Source of the DNA: Siphonodentalium dalli
Lineage: Eukaryota; Mollusca; Scaphopoda; Gadilida; Siphonodentaliidae
DNA: 64,000 nt
Direction: 5' to 3'
NCBI GenBank assembly: GCA_032622095.1
Contig: CP136065.1
Location: 242,895,530 to 242,959,529 of the forward strand
This document shows positions 1 to 14,093 of the stretch, one piece after another. The notes below the pieces were generated by a model. It was not told the DNA's origin. It made no database searches and saw only the letters and a program-made list of their open reading frames with translations. Both the position numbers and the translations under genes were made by a program. The stretch's first letter is position 1. Each line of letters begins with the position of its first letter.

Positions 1-2300
1 TATATATATATCCGGTACCCCAACTGACCACTATATAGGTGGCAGTTTTGGCTGTTGGAATACCATCTCTGTATATATATGAAGGAGTGTGTGCTTTCGT
101 TTTATTCCTGTGTTACAAGTTCCTTGGGGTCTAGTAGACATGATAGATTCATGTCGGGGTCATCATCCTCAAAGAATTCCAAAGAGAGGCTCCTTTAGAA
201 ATCAGTACCGCAACTTCCAAATATATATATATATATATACAGCCGGTACCCCAACTGACCAGTATATAGGTTCAATATATATATTCATAATTAACTGGAA
301 AATGGAAGTGGGGCTATTGCGAAAATATCTAGATAGTGGAGATAGCACAATTACAAGCTGATATATTTAGTAGAATGGTGCAACCTGTTTCCAATCGGAA
401 ATGGTGCATATACATTATGTTGGTGGCCATGAATGGCAAAAAATGGTCAAATTTGACAAAATTAATCACGGTCACCATATCGGAGAGCTCAATCACGCGT
501 TATTCAGTAACCACAACAAATAATTGCGTAATTTAACGCTAAATGGTGGAACTTGTTGGATATATATGTGTTTTTTTCCAGAATTACTGACAAATTGGAC
601 CCACAATACAACTTAAAACAGTCATTTACGGTATATAACAGCTGGTTGCCATTGATACAGAGACCCACATAGCCACCCCAACTCGTACTAGGAACGATCT
701 AGACCAAGAACATGTCCCATGTGCAGAAGGGATGTTATGTTACACCAGCGATATAGATTTACGGGATATTAGTCTTGTTGAGAAAACGGTACCCCCAACT
801 GCCGCCTGGATATATATAAATATATATATATCCGGTACCCCAACTGACCACTATATAGGTGGCAGTTTTGGCTGTTGGGGTACCATCTCTGTATATTTAT
901 GAAGGAGTGTGTGCTTTCGTTTTATTCCTGTATTACAAGTTCCTTGGGGTCTAGTAGACATGATAGATTCATGTCGGGGTCATCATCCTCAAAGAATTCC
1001 AAAGAGAGGCTCCTTTAGAAATCAGTACCGCAACTGCCAAATATATATATATATATACAGCCGGTACCCCAACTGACCAGTATATAGGTTCAATATATAT
1101 ATTCATAATTAACTGAAAAATGGAAGTGGGGCTATTGCGAAAATACCTAGATAGTGGAGATAGCACAATTACAAGCTGATATATTTAGTAGAATGGTGCA
1201 ACCTGTTTCCAATCGGAAATGGTGCATATACATTATGTTGGTGGCCATGAATGGCAAAAAATGGTCAAATTTGACAAAATTAATCACAGTCACCATATCG
1301 GAGAGCTCAATCACGCGTTATTCAGTAACCACAACAAATAATTGCGTAATTTAACGCTAAATGGTGGAACTTGTTGGCTATATATGTGTTTTTTCCCAGA
1401 ATTACTGACAAATTGGACCCAAAATACAACTTAAAACAGTCATTTACTGTATATAACAGCTGGTTGCCATGGATACAGAGACCCACATAGCCACCCCAAC
1501 TCGTAATAGGAACGATCTAGACCAAGGACATGTCCCATGTGCAGAAGGGATGTTATGTTACACCAGCGATATAGATTTACAGGATATTTGTCTTGTTGAG
1601 AAAACGGTACCCCAACTGCCGCCTAGATATATATAAATATATATATATCCGGTACCCCAACTGACCACTATATAGGTGGCAGTTTTGGCTGTTGTGGTAC
1701 CATCTCTGTATATATATGAAGGAGTGTGTGCTTTCGTTTTATTCCTGTATTACAAGTTCCTTGGGGTCTAGTAGACATGATAGATTCATGTCGGGGTCAT
1801 CATCCTCAAAGAATTCCAAAGAGAGGCTCCTTTAGAAATCAGTACCGCAACTGCCAAATATATATATATATATACAGCCGGTACCCCAACTGACCAGTAT
1901 ATAGGTTCAATATATATATTCATAATTAACTGAAAAATGGAAGTGGGGCTATTGCGAAAATACCTAGATAGTGGAGATAGCACAATTACAAGCTGATATA
2001 TTTAGTAGAATGGTGCAACCTGTTTCCAATCGGAAATGGTGCATATATATACATTATGTTGGTGGCCATGAATGGCAAAAAATGGTCAAATTTGACAAAA
2101 TTAATCACAGTCACCATATCGGAGAGCTCAATCACGCGTTATTCAGTAACCACAACAAATAATTGCGTAATTTAACGCTAAATGGTGGAACTTGTTGGCT
2201 ATATATGTGGTTTTTTTCCAGAATTACTGACAAATTGGACCCAAAATACAACTTAAAACAGTCATTTACGGTATATAACAGCTGGATGCCATGGATACAG
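1..2300. repeat. Higher-order block A, copy 1 (7-monomer shift)
   Basis: This stretch matches 5,734-8,035 at a shift of 5,732-5,734 bp, equal to seven monomers. Shared private variants include CCCACAATACAAC (598 and 6,334), CCATTGATACAG, CGTACTAGG (near 688 and 6,417) and the same order of monomer subtypes. Monomers outside these blocks do not carry the combination. Confidence 0.8.
14..833. repeat. Representative satellite monomer (820 bp)
   Basis: In order, one monomer contains: GGTACCCCAACTGACCACTA, the inverted version ending GTTGGGGTACC (usually mutated to GTTGTGGTACC or GTTGGGATACC), a 120-bp unique stretch, the degenerate motif GTACCGCAACTGCC, a variable TA run, GGTACCCCAACTGACCAGTA, about 400 bp of unique sequence including a T-rich run (GTGTTTTTTTCCAG), GGTACCCCAACTGCCGCC, and a second TA run leading into the next monomer. 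The motif therefore occurs three times directly and once or twice in inverted or degenerate form per unit, giving the unit strong hairpin potential. Confidence 0.9.
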
Positions 2301-3279
2301 AGACCCACATAGCCACCCCAACTCGTAATAGGAACGATATAGACCAAGGACATGTCCCATGTGCAGAAGGGATGTTATGTATACACCAGCGATATAGATT
2401 TACGGGATATTTGTCTTGTTGAGAAAACGGTACCCCAACTGCCGCCTAGATATATATAAATATATATATATCCTGTACCCCAACTGACCACTATATAGGT
2501 GGCAGTTTTGGCTGTTGGGATACCATCTCTGTATATATATGAAGGAGTGTGTGCTTTCGTTTTATTCCTGTATTACAAGTTCCTTGGGGTCTAGTAGACA
2601 TGATAGATTCATGTCGGGGTCATCATCCTCAAAGAATTCCAAAGAGAGGCTCCTTTAGAAATCAGTACCGCAACTTCCAAATATATATATATATATACAG
2701 CCGGTACCCCAACTGACCAGTATATAGGTTCAATATATATATTCATAATTAACTGGAAAATGGAAGTGGGGCTATTGCGAAAATATCTAGATAGTGGAGA
2801 TAGCACAATTACAAGCTGATATATTTAGTAGAATGGTGCAACCTGTTTCCAATCGGAAATGGTGCATATACATTATGTTGGTGGCCATGAATGGCAAAAA
2901 ATGGTCAAATGTGACAAAATTAATCACGGTCACCATATCGGAGAGCTCAATCACGCGTTATTCAGTAACCACAACAAATAATTGCGTAATTTAACGCTAA
3001 ATGGTGGAACTTGTTGGCTATATATGTGTTTTTTTCCAGAATTACTGACAAATTGGACCCAAAATACAACTTAAAACAGTCATTTACGGTATATAACAGC
3101 TGGTTGCCATGTATACAGAGACCCAAATAGCCACCCCAACTCGTAATAGGAACGATCTAGACCAAGGACATGTCCCATGTGCAGAAGGGATGTTATGTTA
3201 CACCAGCGATATAGATTTACGGGATATTTGTCTTGTTGAGAAAACGGTACCCCAACTGCCGCCTAGATATATATAAATA

Positions 3280-4915
3280 TATATATATCCGGTACCCCAA
3301 CTGACCACTATATAGGTGGCAGTTTTGGCTGTTGTGGTACCATCTCTGTATATATATGAAGGAGTGTGTGCTTTCGTTTTATTCCTGTATTACAAGTTCC
3401 TTGGGGTCTAGTAGACATGATAGATTCATGTCGGGGTCATCATCCTCAAAGAATTCCAAAGAGAGGCTCCTTTAGAAATCAGTACCGCAACTGCCAAATA
3501 TATATATATATATACAGCCGGTACCCCAACTGACCAGTATATAGGTTCAATATATATATTCATAATTAACTGAAAAATGGAAGTGGGGCTATTGCGAAAA
3601 TACCTAGATAGTGGAGATAGCACAATTACAAGCTGATATATTTAGTAGAATGGTGCAACCTGTTTCCAATCGGAAATGGTGCATATACATTATGTTGGTG
3701 GCCATGAATGGCAAAAAATGGTAAAATTTGACAAAATTAATCACAGTCACCATATCGGAGAGCTCAATCACGCGTTATTCAGTAACCGCAACAAATAATT
3801 GCGTAATTTAACGCTAAATGGTGGAACTTGTTGGATATATATGTGTTTTTTTCCAGAATTACTGACAAATTGGACCCAAAATACAACTTAAAACAGTCAT
3901 TTACGGTATATAACAGCTGGTTGCCATGTATACAGAGACCCAAATAGCCACCCCAACTCGTAATAGGAACGATCTAGACCAAGGACATGTCCCATGTGCA
4001 GAAGGGATGTTATGTTACACCAGCGATATAGATTTACGGGATATTTGTCTTGTTGAGAAAACGGTACCCCAACTGCCGCCTAGATATATATAAATATATA
4101 TATATCCGGTACCCCAACTGACCACTATATAGGTGGCAGTTTTGGCTGTTGTGGTACCATCTCTGTATATATATGAAGGAGTGTGTGCTTTCGTTTTATT
4201 CCTGTATTACAAGTTCCTTGGGGTCTAGTAGACATGATAGATTCATGTCGGGGTCATCATCCTCAAAGAATTCCAAAGAGAGGCTCCTTTAGAAATCAGT
4301 ACCGCAACTGCCAAATATATATATATATATACAGCCGGTACCCCAACTGACCAGTATATAGGTTCAATATATATATTCATAATTAACTGGAAAATGGAAG
4401 TGGGGCTATTGCGAAAATACCTAGATAGTGGAGATAGCACAATTACAAGCTGATATATTTAGTAGAATGGTGCAACCTGTTTCCAATCGGAAATGGTGCA
4501 TATACATTATGTTGGTGGCCATGAATGGCAAAAAATGGTCAAATTTGACAAAATTAATCACGGTCACCATATCGGAGAGCTCAATCACGCGTTATTCAGT
4601 AACCACAACAAATAATTGCGTAATTTAACGCTAAATGGTGGAACTTGTTGGATATATATGTGTTTTTTTCCAGAATTACTGACAAATTGGACCCAAAATA
4701 CAACTTAAAACAGTCATTTACGGTATATAACAGCTGGTTGCCATGTATACAGAGACCCAAATAGCCACCCCAACTCGTAATAGGAACGATCTAGACCAAG
4801 GACATGTCCCATGTGCAGAAGGGATGTTATGTTACACCAGCGATATAGATTTACGGGATATTTGTCTTGTTGAGAAAACGGTACCCCAACTGCCGCCTAG
4901 ATATATATAAATATA
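3280..4915. repeat. Adjacent near-identical monomer pair
   Basis: The two monomers in this interval share the unusual variants GTTGGATATATATG and CCATGTATACAGAGACCCAAATAGCC (two motifs, split), at a shift of 817 bp. This indicates a recent single-monomer duplication. Confidence 0.65.
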
Positions 4916-5733
4916 TATATATCCGGTACCCCAACTGACCACTATATAGGTGGCAGTTTTGGCTGTTGGGGTACCATCTCTGTATATATATGAAGGAGTG
5001 TGTGCTTTCGTTTTATTCCTGTATTACAAGTTCCTTGGGGTCTAGTAGACATGATAGATTCATGTCGGGGTCATCATCCTCAAAGAATTCCAAAGAGAGG
5101 CTCCTTTAGAAATCAGTACCGCAACTGCCAAATATATATATATATATACACAGCCGGTACCCCAACTGACCAGTATATAGGTTCAATATATATATTCATA
5201 ATTAACTGAAAAATGGAAGTGGGGCTATTGCGAAAATACCTAGATAGCGGAGATAGCACAATTACAAGCTGATATATTTAGTAGAATGGTGCAACCTGTT
5301 TCCAATCGGAAATGGTGCATATACATTATGTTGGTGGCCATGAATGGCAAAAAATGGTCAAATTTGACAAAATTAATCACAGTCACCATATCGGAGAGCT
5401 CAATCACGCGTTATTCAGTAACCACAACAAATAATTGCGTAATTTAACGCTAAATGGTGGAACTTGTTGGCTATATATATGTGTTTTTTTCCAGAATTAC
5501 TGACAAATTGGACCCAAAATACAACTTAAAACAGTCATTTACGGTATATAACAGCTGGTTGCCATGGATACAGAGACCCACATAGCCACCCCAACTCGTA
5601 ATAGGAACGATATAGACCAAGGACATGTCCCATGTGCAGAAGGGATGTTATGTATACTCCAGCGATGTAGATTTACGGGATATTTGTCTTGTTGAGAAAA
5701 CGGTACCCCAACTGCCGCCTAGATATATATAAA

Positions 5734-8035
5734 TATATATATATCCGGTACCCCAACTGACCACTATATAGGTGGCAGTTTTGGCTGTTGTGGTACCATC
5801 TCTGTATATATATGAAGGAGTGTGTGCTTTCGTTTTATTCCTGTATTACAAGTTCCTTGGGGTCTAGTAGACATGATAGATTCATGTCGGGGTCATCATC
5901 CTCAAAGAATTCCAAAGAGAGGCTCCTTTAGAAATCAGTACCGCAACTTCCAAATATATATATATATATATACAGCCGGTACCCCAACTGACCAGTATAT
6001 AGGTTCAATATATATATTCATAATTAACTGGAAAATGGAAGTGGGGCTATTGCGAAAATATCTAGATAGTGGAGATAGCACAATTACAAGCTGATATATT
6101 TAGTAGAATGGTGCAACCTGTTTCCAATCGGAAATGGTGCATATACATTATGTTGGTGGCCATGAATGGCAAAAAATGGTCAAATTTGACAAAATTAATC
6201 ACGGTCACCATATCGGAGAGCTCAATCACGCGTTATTCAGTAACCACAACAAATAATTGCGTAATTTAACGCTAAATGGTGGAACTTGTTGGATATATAT
6301 GTGTTTTTTTCCAGAATTACTGACAAATTGGACCCACAATACAACTTAAAACAGTCATTTACGGTATATAACAGCTGGTTGCCATTGATACAGAGACCCA
6401 CATAGCCACCCCAACTCGTACTAGGAACGATCTAGACCAAGAACATGTCCCATGTGCAGAAGGGATGTTATGTTACACCAGCGATATAGATTTACGGGAT
6501 ATTTGTCTTGTTGAGAAAACGGTACCCCAACTGCCGCCTGGATATATATAAATATATATATATCCGGTACCCCAACTGACCACTATATAGGTGGCAGTTT
6601 TGGCTGTTGGGGTACCATCTCTGTATATATATGAAGGAGTGTGTGCCTTCGTTTTATTCCTGTATTACAAGTTCCTTGGGGTCTAGTAGACATGATAGAT
6701 TCATGTCGGGGTCATCATCCTCAAAGAATTCCAAAGAGAGGCTCCTTTAGAAATCAGTACCGCAACTGCCAAATATATATATATATATACAGCCGGTACC
6801 CCAACTGACCAGTATATAGGTTCAATATATATATTCATAATTAACTGAAAAATGGAAGTGGGGCTATTGCGAAAATACCTAGATAGTGGAGATAGCACAA
6901 TTACAAGCTGATATATTTAGTAGAATGGTGCAACCTGTTTCCAATCGGAAATGGTGCATATACATTATGTTGGTGGCCATGAATGGCAAAAAATGGTCAA
7001 ATTTGACAAAATTAATCACAGTTACCATATCGGAGAGCTCAATCACGCGTTATTCAGTAACCACAACAAATAATTGCGTAATTTAACGCTAAATGGTGGA
7101 ACTTGTTGGCTATATATGTGTTTTTTTCCAGAATTACTGACAAATTGGACCCAAAATACAACTTAAAACAGTCATTTACGGTATATAACAGCTGGTTGCC
7201 ATGGATACAGAGACCCACATAGCCACCCCAACTCGTAATAGGAACGATCTAGACCAAGGACATGTCCCATGTGCAGAAGGGATGTTATGTTACACCAGCG
7301 ATATAGATTTACGGGATATTTGTCTTGTTGAGAAAACGGTACCCCAACTGCCGCCTAGATATATATAAATATATATATATCCGGTACCCCAACTGACCAC
7401 TATATAGGTGGCAGTTTTGGCTGTTGTGGTACCATCTCTGTATATATATGAAGGAGTGTGTGCTTTCGTTTTATTCCTGTATTACAAGTTCCTTGGGGTC
7501 TAGTAGACATGATAGATTCATGTCGGGGTCATCATCCTCAAAGAATTCCAAAGAGAGGCTCCTTTAGAAATCAGTACCGCAACTGCCAAATATATATAAA
7601 TATATATACAGCCGGTACCCCAACTGACCAGTATATAGGTTCAATATATATATTCATAATTAACTGAAAAATGGAAGTGGGGCTATTGCGAAAATACCTA
7701 GATAGTGGAGATAGCACAATTACAAGCTGATATATTTAGTAGAATGGTGCAACCTGTTTCCAATCGGAAATGGTGCATATATATACATTATGTTGGTGGC
7801 CATGAATGGCAAAAAATGGTCAAATTTGACAAAATTAATCACAGTCACCATATCGGAGAGCTCAATCACGCGTTATTCAGTAATCACAACAAATAATTGC
7901 GTAATTTAACGCTAAATGGTGGAACTTGTTGGCTATATATGTGTTTTTTTCCAGAATTACTGACAAATTGGACCCAAAATACAACTTAAAACAGTCATTT
8001 ACGGTATATAACAGCTGGTTGCCATGGATACAGAG
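5734..8035. repeat. Higher-order block A, copy 2
   Basis: Second copy of the block at 1-2,300. The match decays after the third monomer: the monomer near 2,794 and the one near 8,532 belong to different subtypes. This limits the duplicated segment to a little over two monomers, or means later events overwrote the rest. Confidence 0.8.
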
Positions 8036-8199
8036 ACCCACATAGCCACCCCAACTCGTAATAGGAACGATCTAGACCAAGGACATGTCCCATGTGCAGA
8101 AGGGATGTTATGTTACACCAGCGATATAGATTTACGGGATATTTGTCTTGTTGAGAAAACGGTACCCCAACTGCCGCCTAGATATATATAAATATATAT

Positions 8200-11100
8200 A
8201 TATCCGGTACCCCAACTGACCACTATATAGGTGGCAGTTTTGGCTGTTGTGGTACCATCTCTGTATATATATGAAGGAGTGTGTGCTTTCGTTTTATTCC
8301 TGTATTACAAGTTCCTTGGGGTCTAGTAGACATTATAGATTCATGTCGGGGTCATCATCCTCAAAGAATTCCAAAGAGAGGCTCCTTTAGAAATCAGTAC
8401 CGCAACTGCCAAATATATATATATATATATACAGCCGGTACCCCAACTGACCAGTATATAGGTTCAATATATATATATATTCATAATTAACTGAAAAATG
8501 GAAGTGGGGCTATTGCGAAAATACCTAGATAGTGGAGATAGCACAATTACAAGCTAATATATTTAGTAGAATGGTGCAACCTGTTTCCAATCGGAAATGG
8601 TGCATATACATTATGTTGGTGGCCATGAAAGGCAAAAAATGGTCAAATTTGTCAAAATTAATCACAGCCACCATATCGGAGAGCTCAATCACGCGTTATT
8701 CAGTAACCACAACAAATAATTGCGTAATTTAACGCTAAATGGTGGAACTTGTTGGCTATATATGTGTTTTTTTCCAGAATTACTGACAAATTGGACCCAA
8801 AATACAACTTAAAACAGTCATTTACGGTATATAACAGCTGGTTGCCATGGATACAGAGACCCACATAGCCACCCCAACTCGTAATAGGAACGATCTAGAC
8901 CAAGGACATGTCCCATGTGCAGAAGGGATGTTATGTTACACCAGCGATATAGATTTACGGGATATTTGTCTTGTTGAGAAAACGGTACCCCAACTGCCGC
9001 CTAGATATATATAAATATATATATATCCGGTACCCCAACTGACCACTATATAGGTGGCAGTTTTGGCTGTTGTGGTACCATCTCTGTATATATATGAAGG
9101 AGTGTGTGCTTTCGTTTTATTCCTGTATTACAAGTTCCTTGGGGTCTAGTAGACATGATAGATTCATGTCGGGGTCATCATCCTCAAAGAATTCCAAAGA
9201 GAGGCTCCTTTAGAAATCAGTACCGCAACTGCCAAATATATATAAATATATATACAGCCGGTACCCCAACTGACCAGTATATAGGTTCAATATATATATT
9301 CATAATTAACTGAAAAATGGAAGTGGGGCTATTGCGAAAATACCTAGATAGTGGAGATAGCACAATTACAAGCTGATATATTTAGTAGAATGGTGCAACC
9401 TGTTTCCAATCGGAAATGGTGCATATATATACATTATGTTGGTGCCCATGAATGGCAAAAAATGGTCAAATTTGACAAAATTAATCACAGTCACAATATC
9501 GGAGAGCTCAATCACGCGTTATTCAGTAACCACAACAAATAATTGCGTAATTTAACGCTAAATGGTGGAACTTGTTGGCTATATATGTGTTTTTTTCCAG
9601 AAATACTGACAAATTGGACCCAAAATACAACTTAAAACAGTCATTTACGGTATATAACAGCTGGTTGCCATTGATACAGAGACCCACATAGCCACCCCAA
9701 CTCGTAATAGGAACGATCTAGACCAAGGACATGTCCCATGTGCAGAAGGGATGTTATGTTACACCAGCGATATAGATTTACGGGATATTTGTCTTGTTGA
9801 GAAAACGGTACCCCAACTGCCGCCTAGATATATATAAATATATATATATCCGGTACCCCAACTGACCACTATATAGGTGGCAGTTTTGGCTGTTGTGGTA
9901 CCATCTCTGTATATATATGAAGGAGTGTGTGCTTTCGTTTTATTCCTGTATTACAAGTTCCTTGGGGTCTAGTAGACATTATAGATTCATGTCGGGGTCA
10001 TCATCCTCAAAGAATTCCAAAGAGAGGCTCCTTTAGAAATCAGTACCGCAACTGCCAAATATATATATATATATATACAGCCGGTACCCCAACTGACCAG
10101 TATATAGGTTCAATATATATATATATTCATAATTAACTGAAAAATGGAAGTGGGGCTATTGCGAAAATACCTAGATAGTGGAGATAGCACAATTACAAGC
10201 TAATATATTTAGTAGAATGGTGCAACCTGTTTCCAATCGGAAATGGTGCATATACATTATGTTGGTGGCCATGAAAGGCAAAAAATGGTCAAATTTGTCA
10301 AAATTAATCACAGCCACCATATCGGAGAGCTCAATCACGCGTTATTCAGTAACCACAACAAATAATTGCGTAATTTAACGCTAAATGGTGGAACTTGTTG
10401 GCTATATATGTGTTTTTTTTCCAGAATTACTGACAAATTGGACCCAAAATACAACTTAAAACAGTCATTTACGGTATATAACAGCTGGTTGCCATGGATA
10501 CAGAGACCCACATAGCCACCCCAACTCGTAATAGGAACGATCTAGACCAAGGACATGTCCCATGTGCAGAAGGGATGTTATGTTACACCAGCGATATAGA
10601 TTTACGGGATATTTGTCTTGTTGAGAAAACGGTACCCCAACTGCCGCCTAGATATATATAAATATATATATATCCGGTACCCCAACTGACCACTATATAG
10701 GTGGCAGTTTTGGCTGTTGTGGTACCATCTCTGTATATATATGAAGGAGTGTGTGCTTTCGTTTTATTCCTGTATTACAAGTTCCTTGGGGTCTAGTAGA
10801 CATGATAGATTCATGTCGGGGTCATCATCCTCAAAGAATTCCAAAGAGAGGCTCCTTTAGAAATCAGTACCGCAACTGCCAAATATATATAAATATATAT
10901 ACAGCCGGTACCCCAACTGACCAGTATATAGGTTCAATATATATATTCATAATTAACTGAAAAATGGAAGTGGGGCTATTGCGAAAATACCTAGATAGTG
11001 GAGATAGCACAATTACAAGCTGATATATTTAGTAGAATGGTGCAACCTGTTTCCAATCGGAAATGGTGCATATATATACATTATGTTGGTGCCCATGAAT

Positions 11101-11490
11101 GGCAAAAAATGGTCAAATTTGACAAAATTAATCACAGTCACAATATCGGAGAGCTCAATCACGCGTTATTCAGTAACCACAACAAATAATTGCGTAATTT
11201 AACGCTAAATGGTGGAACTTGTTGGCTATATATGTGTTTTTTTCCAGAAATACTGACAAATTGGACCCAAAATACAACTTAAAACAGTCATTTACGGTAT
11301 ATAACAGCTGGTTGCCATTGATACAGAGACCCACATAGCCACCCCAACTCGTAATAGGAACGATCTAGACCAAGGACATGTCCCATGTGCAGAAGGGATG
11401 TTATGTTACACCAGCGATATAGATTTACGGGATATTTGTCTTGTTGAGAAAACGGTACCCCAACTGCCGCCTAGATATATATAAATATAT
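8200..11490. repeat. Higher-order block B: dimer repeated twice (1,646 bp)
   Basis: Two successive 2-monomer blocks. Diagnostic variants recur 1,646-1,647 bp apart: GACATTATAGATT at 8,332 and 9,978; a CTAATATATTT variant near 8,554 and 10,200; TTTGTCAAAATTAATCACAGCC in both (shown in shortened form as TTTGTCAAAATT); and CCAGAAATACTG near 9,598 and 11,244. Confidence 0.85.
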
Positions 11491-14093
11491 ATATATCCGG
11501 TACCCCAACTGACCACTATATAGGTGGCAGTTTTGGCAGTTGGGGTACCATCTCTGTATATATATGAAGGAGTGTGTGCTTTCGTTTTATTCCTGTATTA
11601 CAAGTTCCTTGGGGTCTAGTAGACATGATAGATTCATGTCGGGGTCATCATCCTCAAAGAATTCCAAAGAGAGGCTCCTTGATATATCAGTACCGCAACT
11701 GCCAAATATATATATATATATATATATATATACAGCCGGTACCCCAACTGACCAGTATATAGGTTCAATATATATATTCATAATTAACTGAAAAATGGAA
11801 GTGGGGCTATTGCGAAAATACCTAGATAGCGGAGATAGCACAATTACAAGCTGATATATTTAGTAGAATGGTGCAACCTGTTTCCAATCGGAAATGGTGC
11901 ATATACATTATGTTGGTGGCCATGAATGGCAAAAAATGGTCAAATTTGACAAAATTAATCACAGTCACCATATCGGAGAGCTCAATCACGCGTTATTCAG
12001 TAACCACAACAAATAATTGCGTAATTTAACGCTAAATGGTGGAACTTGTTGGCTATATATGTGGTTTTTTTCAGAATTACTGACAAATTGGACCCAAAAT
12101 ACAAGTTAAAACAGTCATTTACGGTATATAACAGCTGCTTGCCATGTATACAGAGACCGAAATAGCCACCCCAACTCGTAATAGGAACGATCTAGACCAA
12201 GGACATGTCCCATGTGCAGAAGGGATGTTATGTTACACCAGCGATATAGATTTACGGGATATTTGTCTTGTTGAGAAAACGGTACCCAAACTGCCGCCTA
12301 GATATATATAAATATATATATATCCGGTACCCCAACTGACCACTATATAGGTGGCAGTTTTGGCTGTTGGGGTACCATCTCTGTATATATATGAAGGAGT
12401 GTGTGCTTTCGTTTTATTCCTGTATTACAAGTTCCTTGGGGTCTAGTAGACATGATAGATTCATGTCGGGGTCATCATCCTCAAATAATTCCAAAGAGAG
12501 GCTCCTTTAGAAATCAGTACCGCAACTTCCAAATATATATATATATACAGCCGGTACCCCAACTGACCAGTATATAGGTTCAATATATATATTCATAATT
12601 AACTGGAAAATGGAAGTGGGGCTATTGCGAAAATACCTAGATAGCGGAGATAGCACAATTACAAGCTGATATATTTAGTAGAATGGTGCCACCTGTTTCC
12701 AATCGGAAATGGTGCATATACATTATGTTGGTGGCCATGAATGGCAAAAAATGGTCAAATTTGACAAAATTAATCACAGTCACCATATCGGAGAGCTCAA
12801 TCACGCGATATTCAGTAACCACAACAAATAGTTGCGTAATTTAACGCTAAATGGTGGAACTTGTTGGCTATATATGTGGGTTTTTTCCAGAATTACTGAC
12901 AAATTGGACCCAAAATACAACTTAAAACAGTCATTTACGTATATAACAGCTGGATGCCATGGATACAGAGACCCACATAGCCACCCCAACTCGTAATAGG
13001 AACGATATAGACCAAGGACATGTCCCATGTGCAGAAGGGATGTTATGTATACACCAGCGATATAGATTTACGGGATATTTGTCTTGTTGAGAAAACGGTA
13101 CCCCAACTGCCGCCTAGATATATATAAATATATATATATCCGGTACCCCAACTGACCACTATATAGGTGGCAGTTTTGGCTGTTGGGATACCATCTCTGT
13201 ATATATATGAAGGAGTGTGTGCTTTCGTTTTATTCCTGTATTACAAGTTCCTTGGGGTCTAGTAGACATGATAGATTCATGTCGGGGTCATCATCCTCAA
13301 AGAATTCCAAAGAGAGGCTCCTTTAGAAATCAGTACCGCAACTTCCAAATATATATATATATATACAGGCGGTACCCCAACTGACCAGTATATAGGTTCA
13401 ATATATATATTCATAATTAACTGGAAAATGGAAGTGGGGCTATTGCGAAAATATCTAGATAGTGGAGATAGCACAATTACAAGCTGATATATTTAGTAGA
13501 ATGGTGCAACCTGTTTCCAATCGGAAATGGTGCATATACATTATGTTGGTGGCCATGAATGGCAAAAAATGGTCAAATTTGACAAAATTAATCACGGTCA
13601 CCATATCGGAGAGCTCAATCACGCGTTATTCAGTAACCACAACAACTAATTGCGTAATTTAACGCTAAATGGTGGAACTTGTTGGCTATATATGTGTTTT
13701 TTTCCAGAATTACTGACAAATTGGACCCAAAATACAACTTAAAACAGTCATTTACGGTATATAACAGCTGGTTGCCATGGATACAGAGACCCAAATAGCC
13801 ACCCCAACTCGTAATAGGAACGATCTAGACCAAGGACATGTCCCATGTGCAGAAGGGATGTTATGTTACACCAGCGATATAGATTTACGGGATATTTGTC
13901 TTGTTGAGAAAACGGTACCCCAACTGCCGCCTAGATATATATAAATATATATATATCCGGTACCCCAACTGACCACTATATAGGTGGCAGTTTTGGCTGT
14001 TGTGGTACCATCTCTGTATATATATGAAGGAGTGTGTGCTTTCGTTTTATTCCTGTATTACAAGTTCCTTGGGGTCTAGTAGACATGATAGAT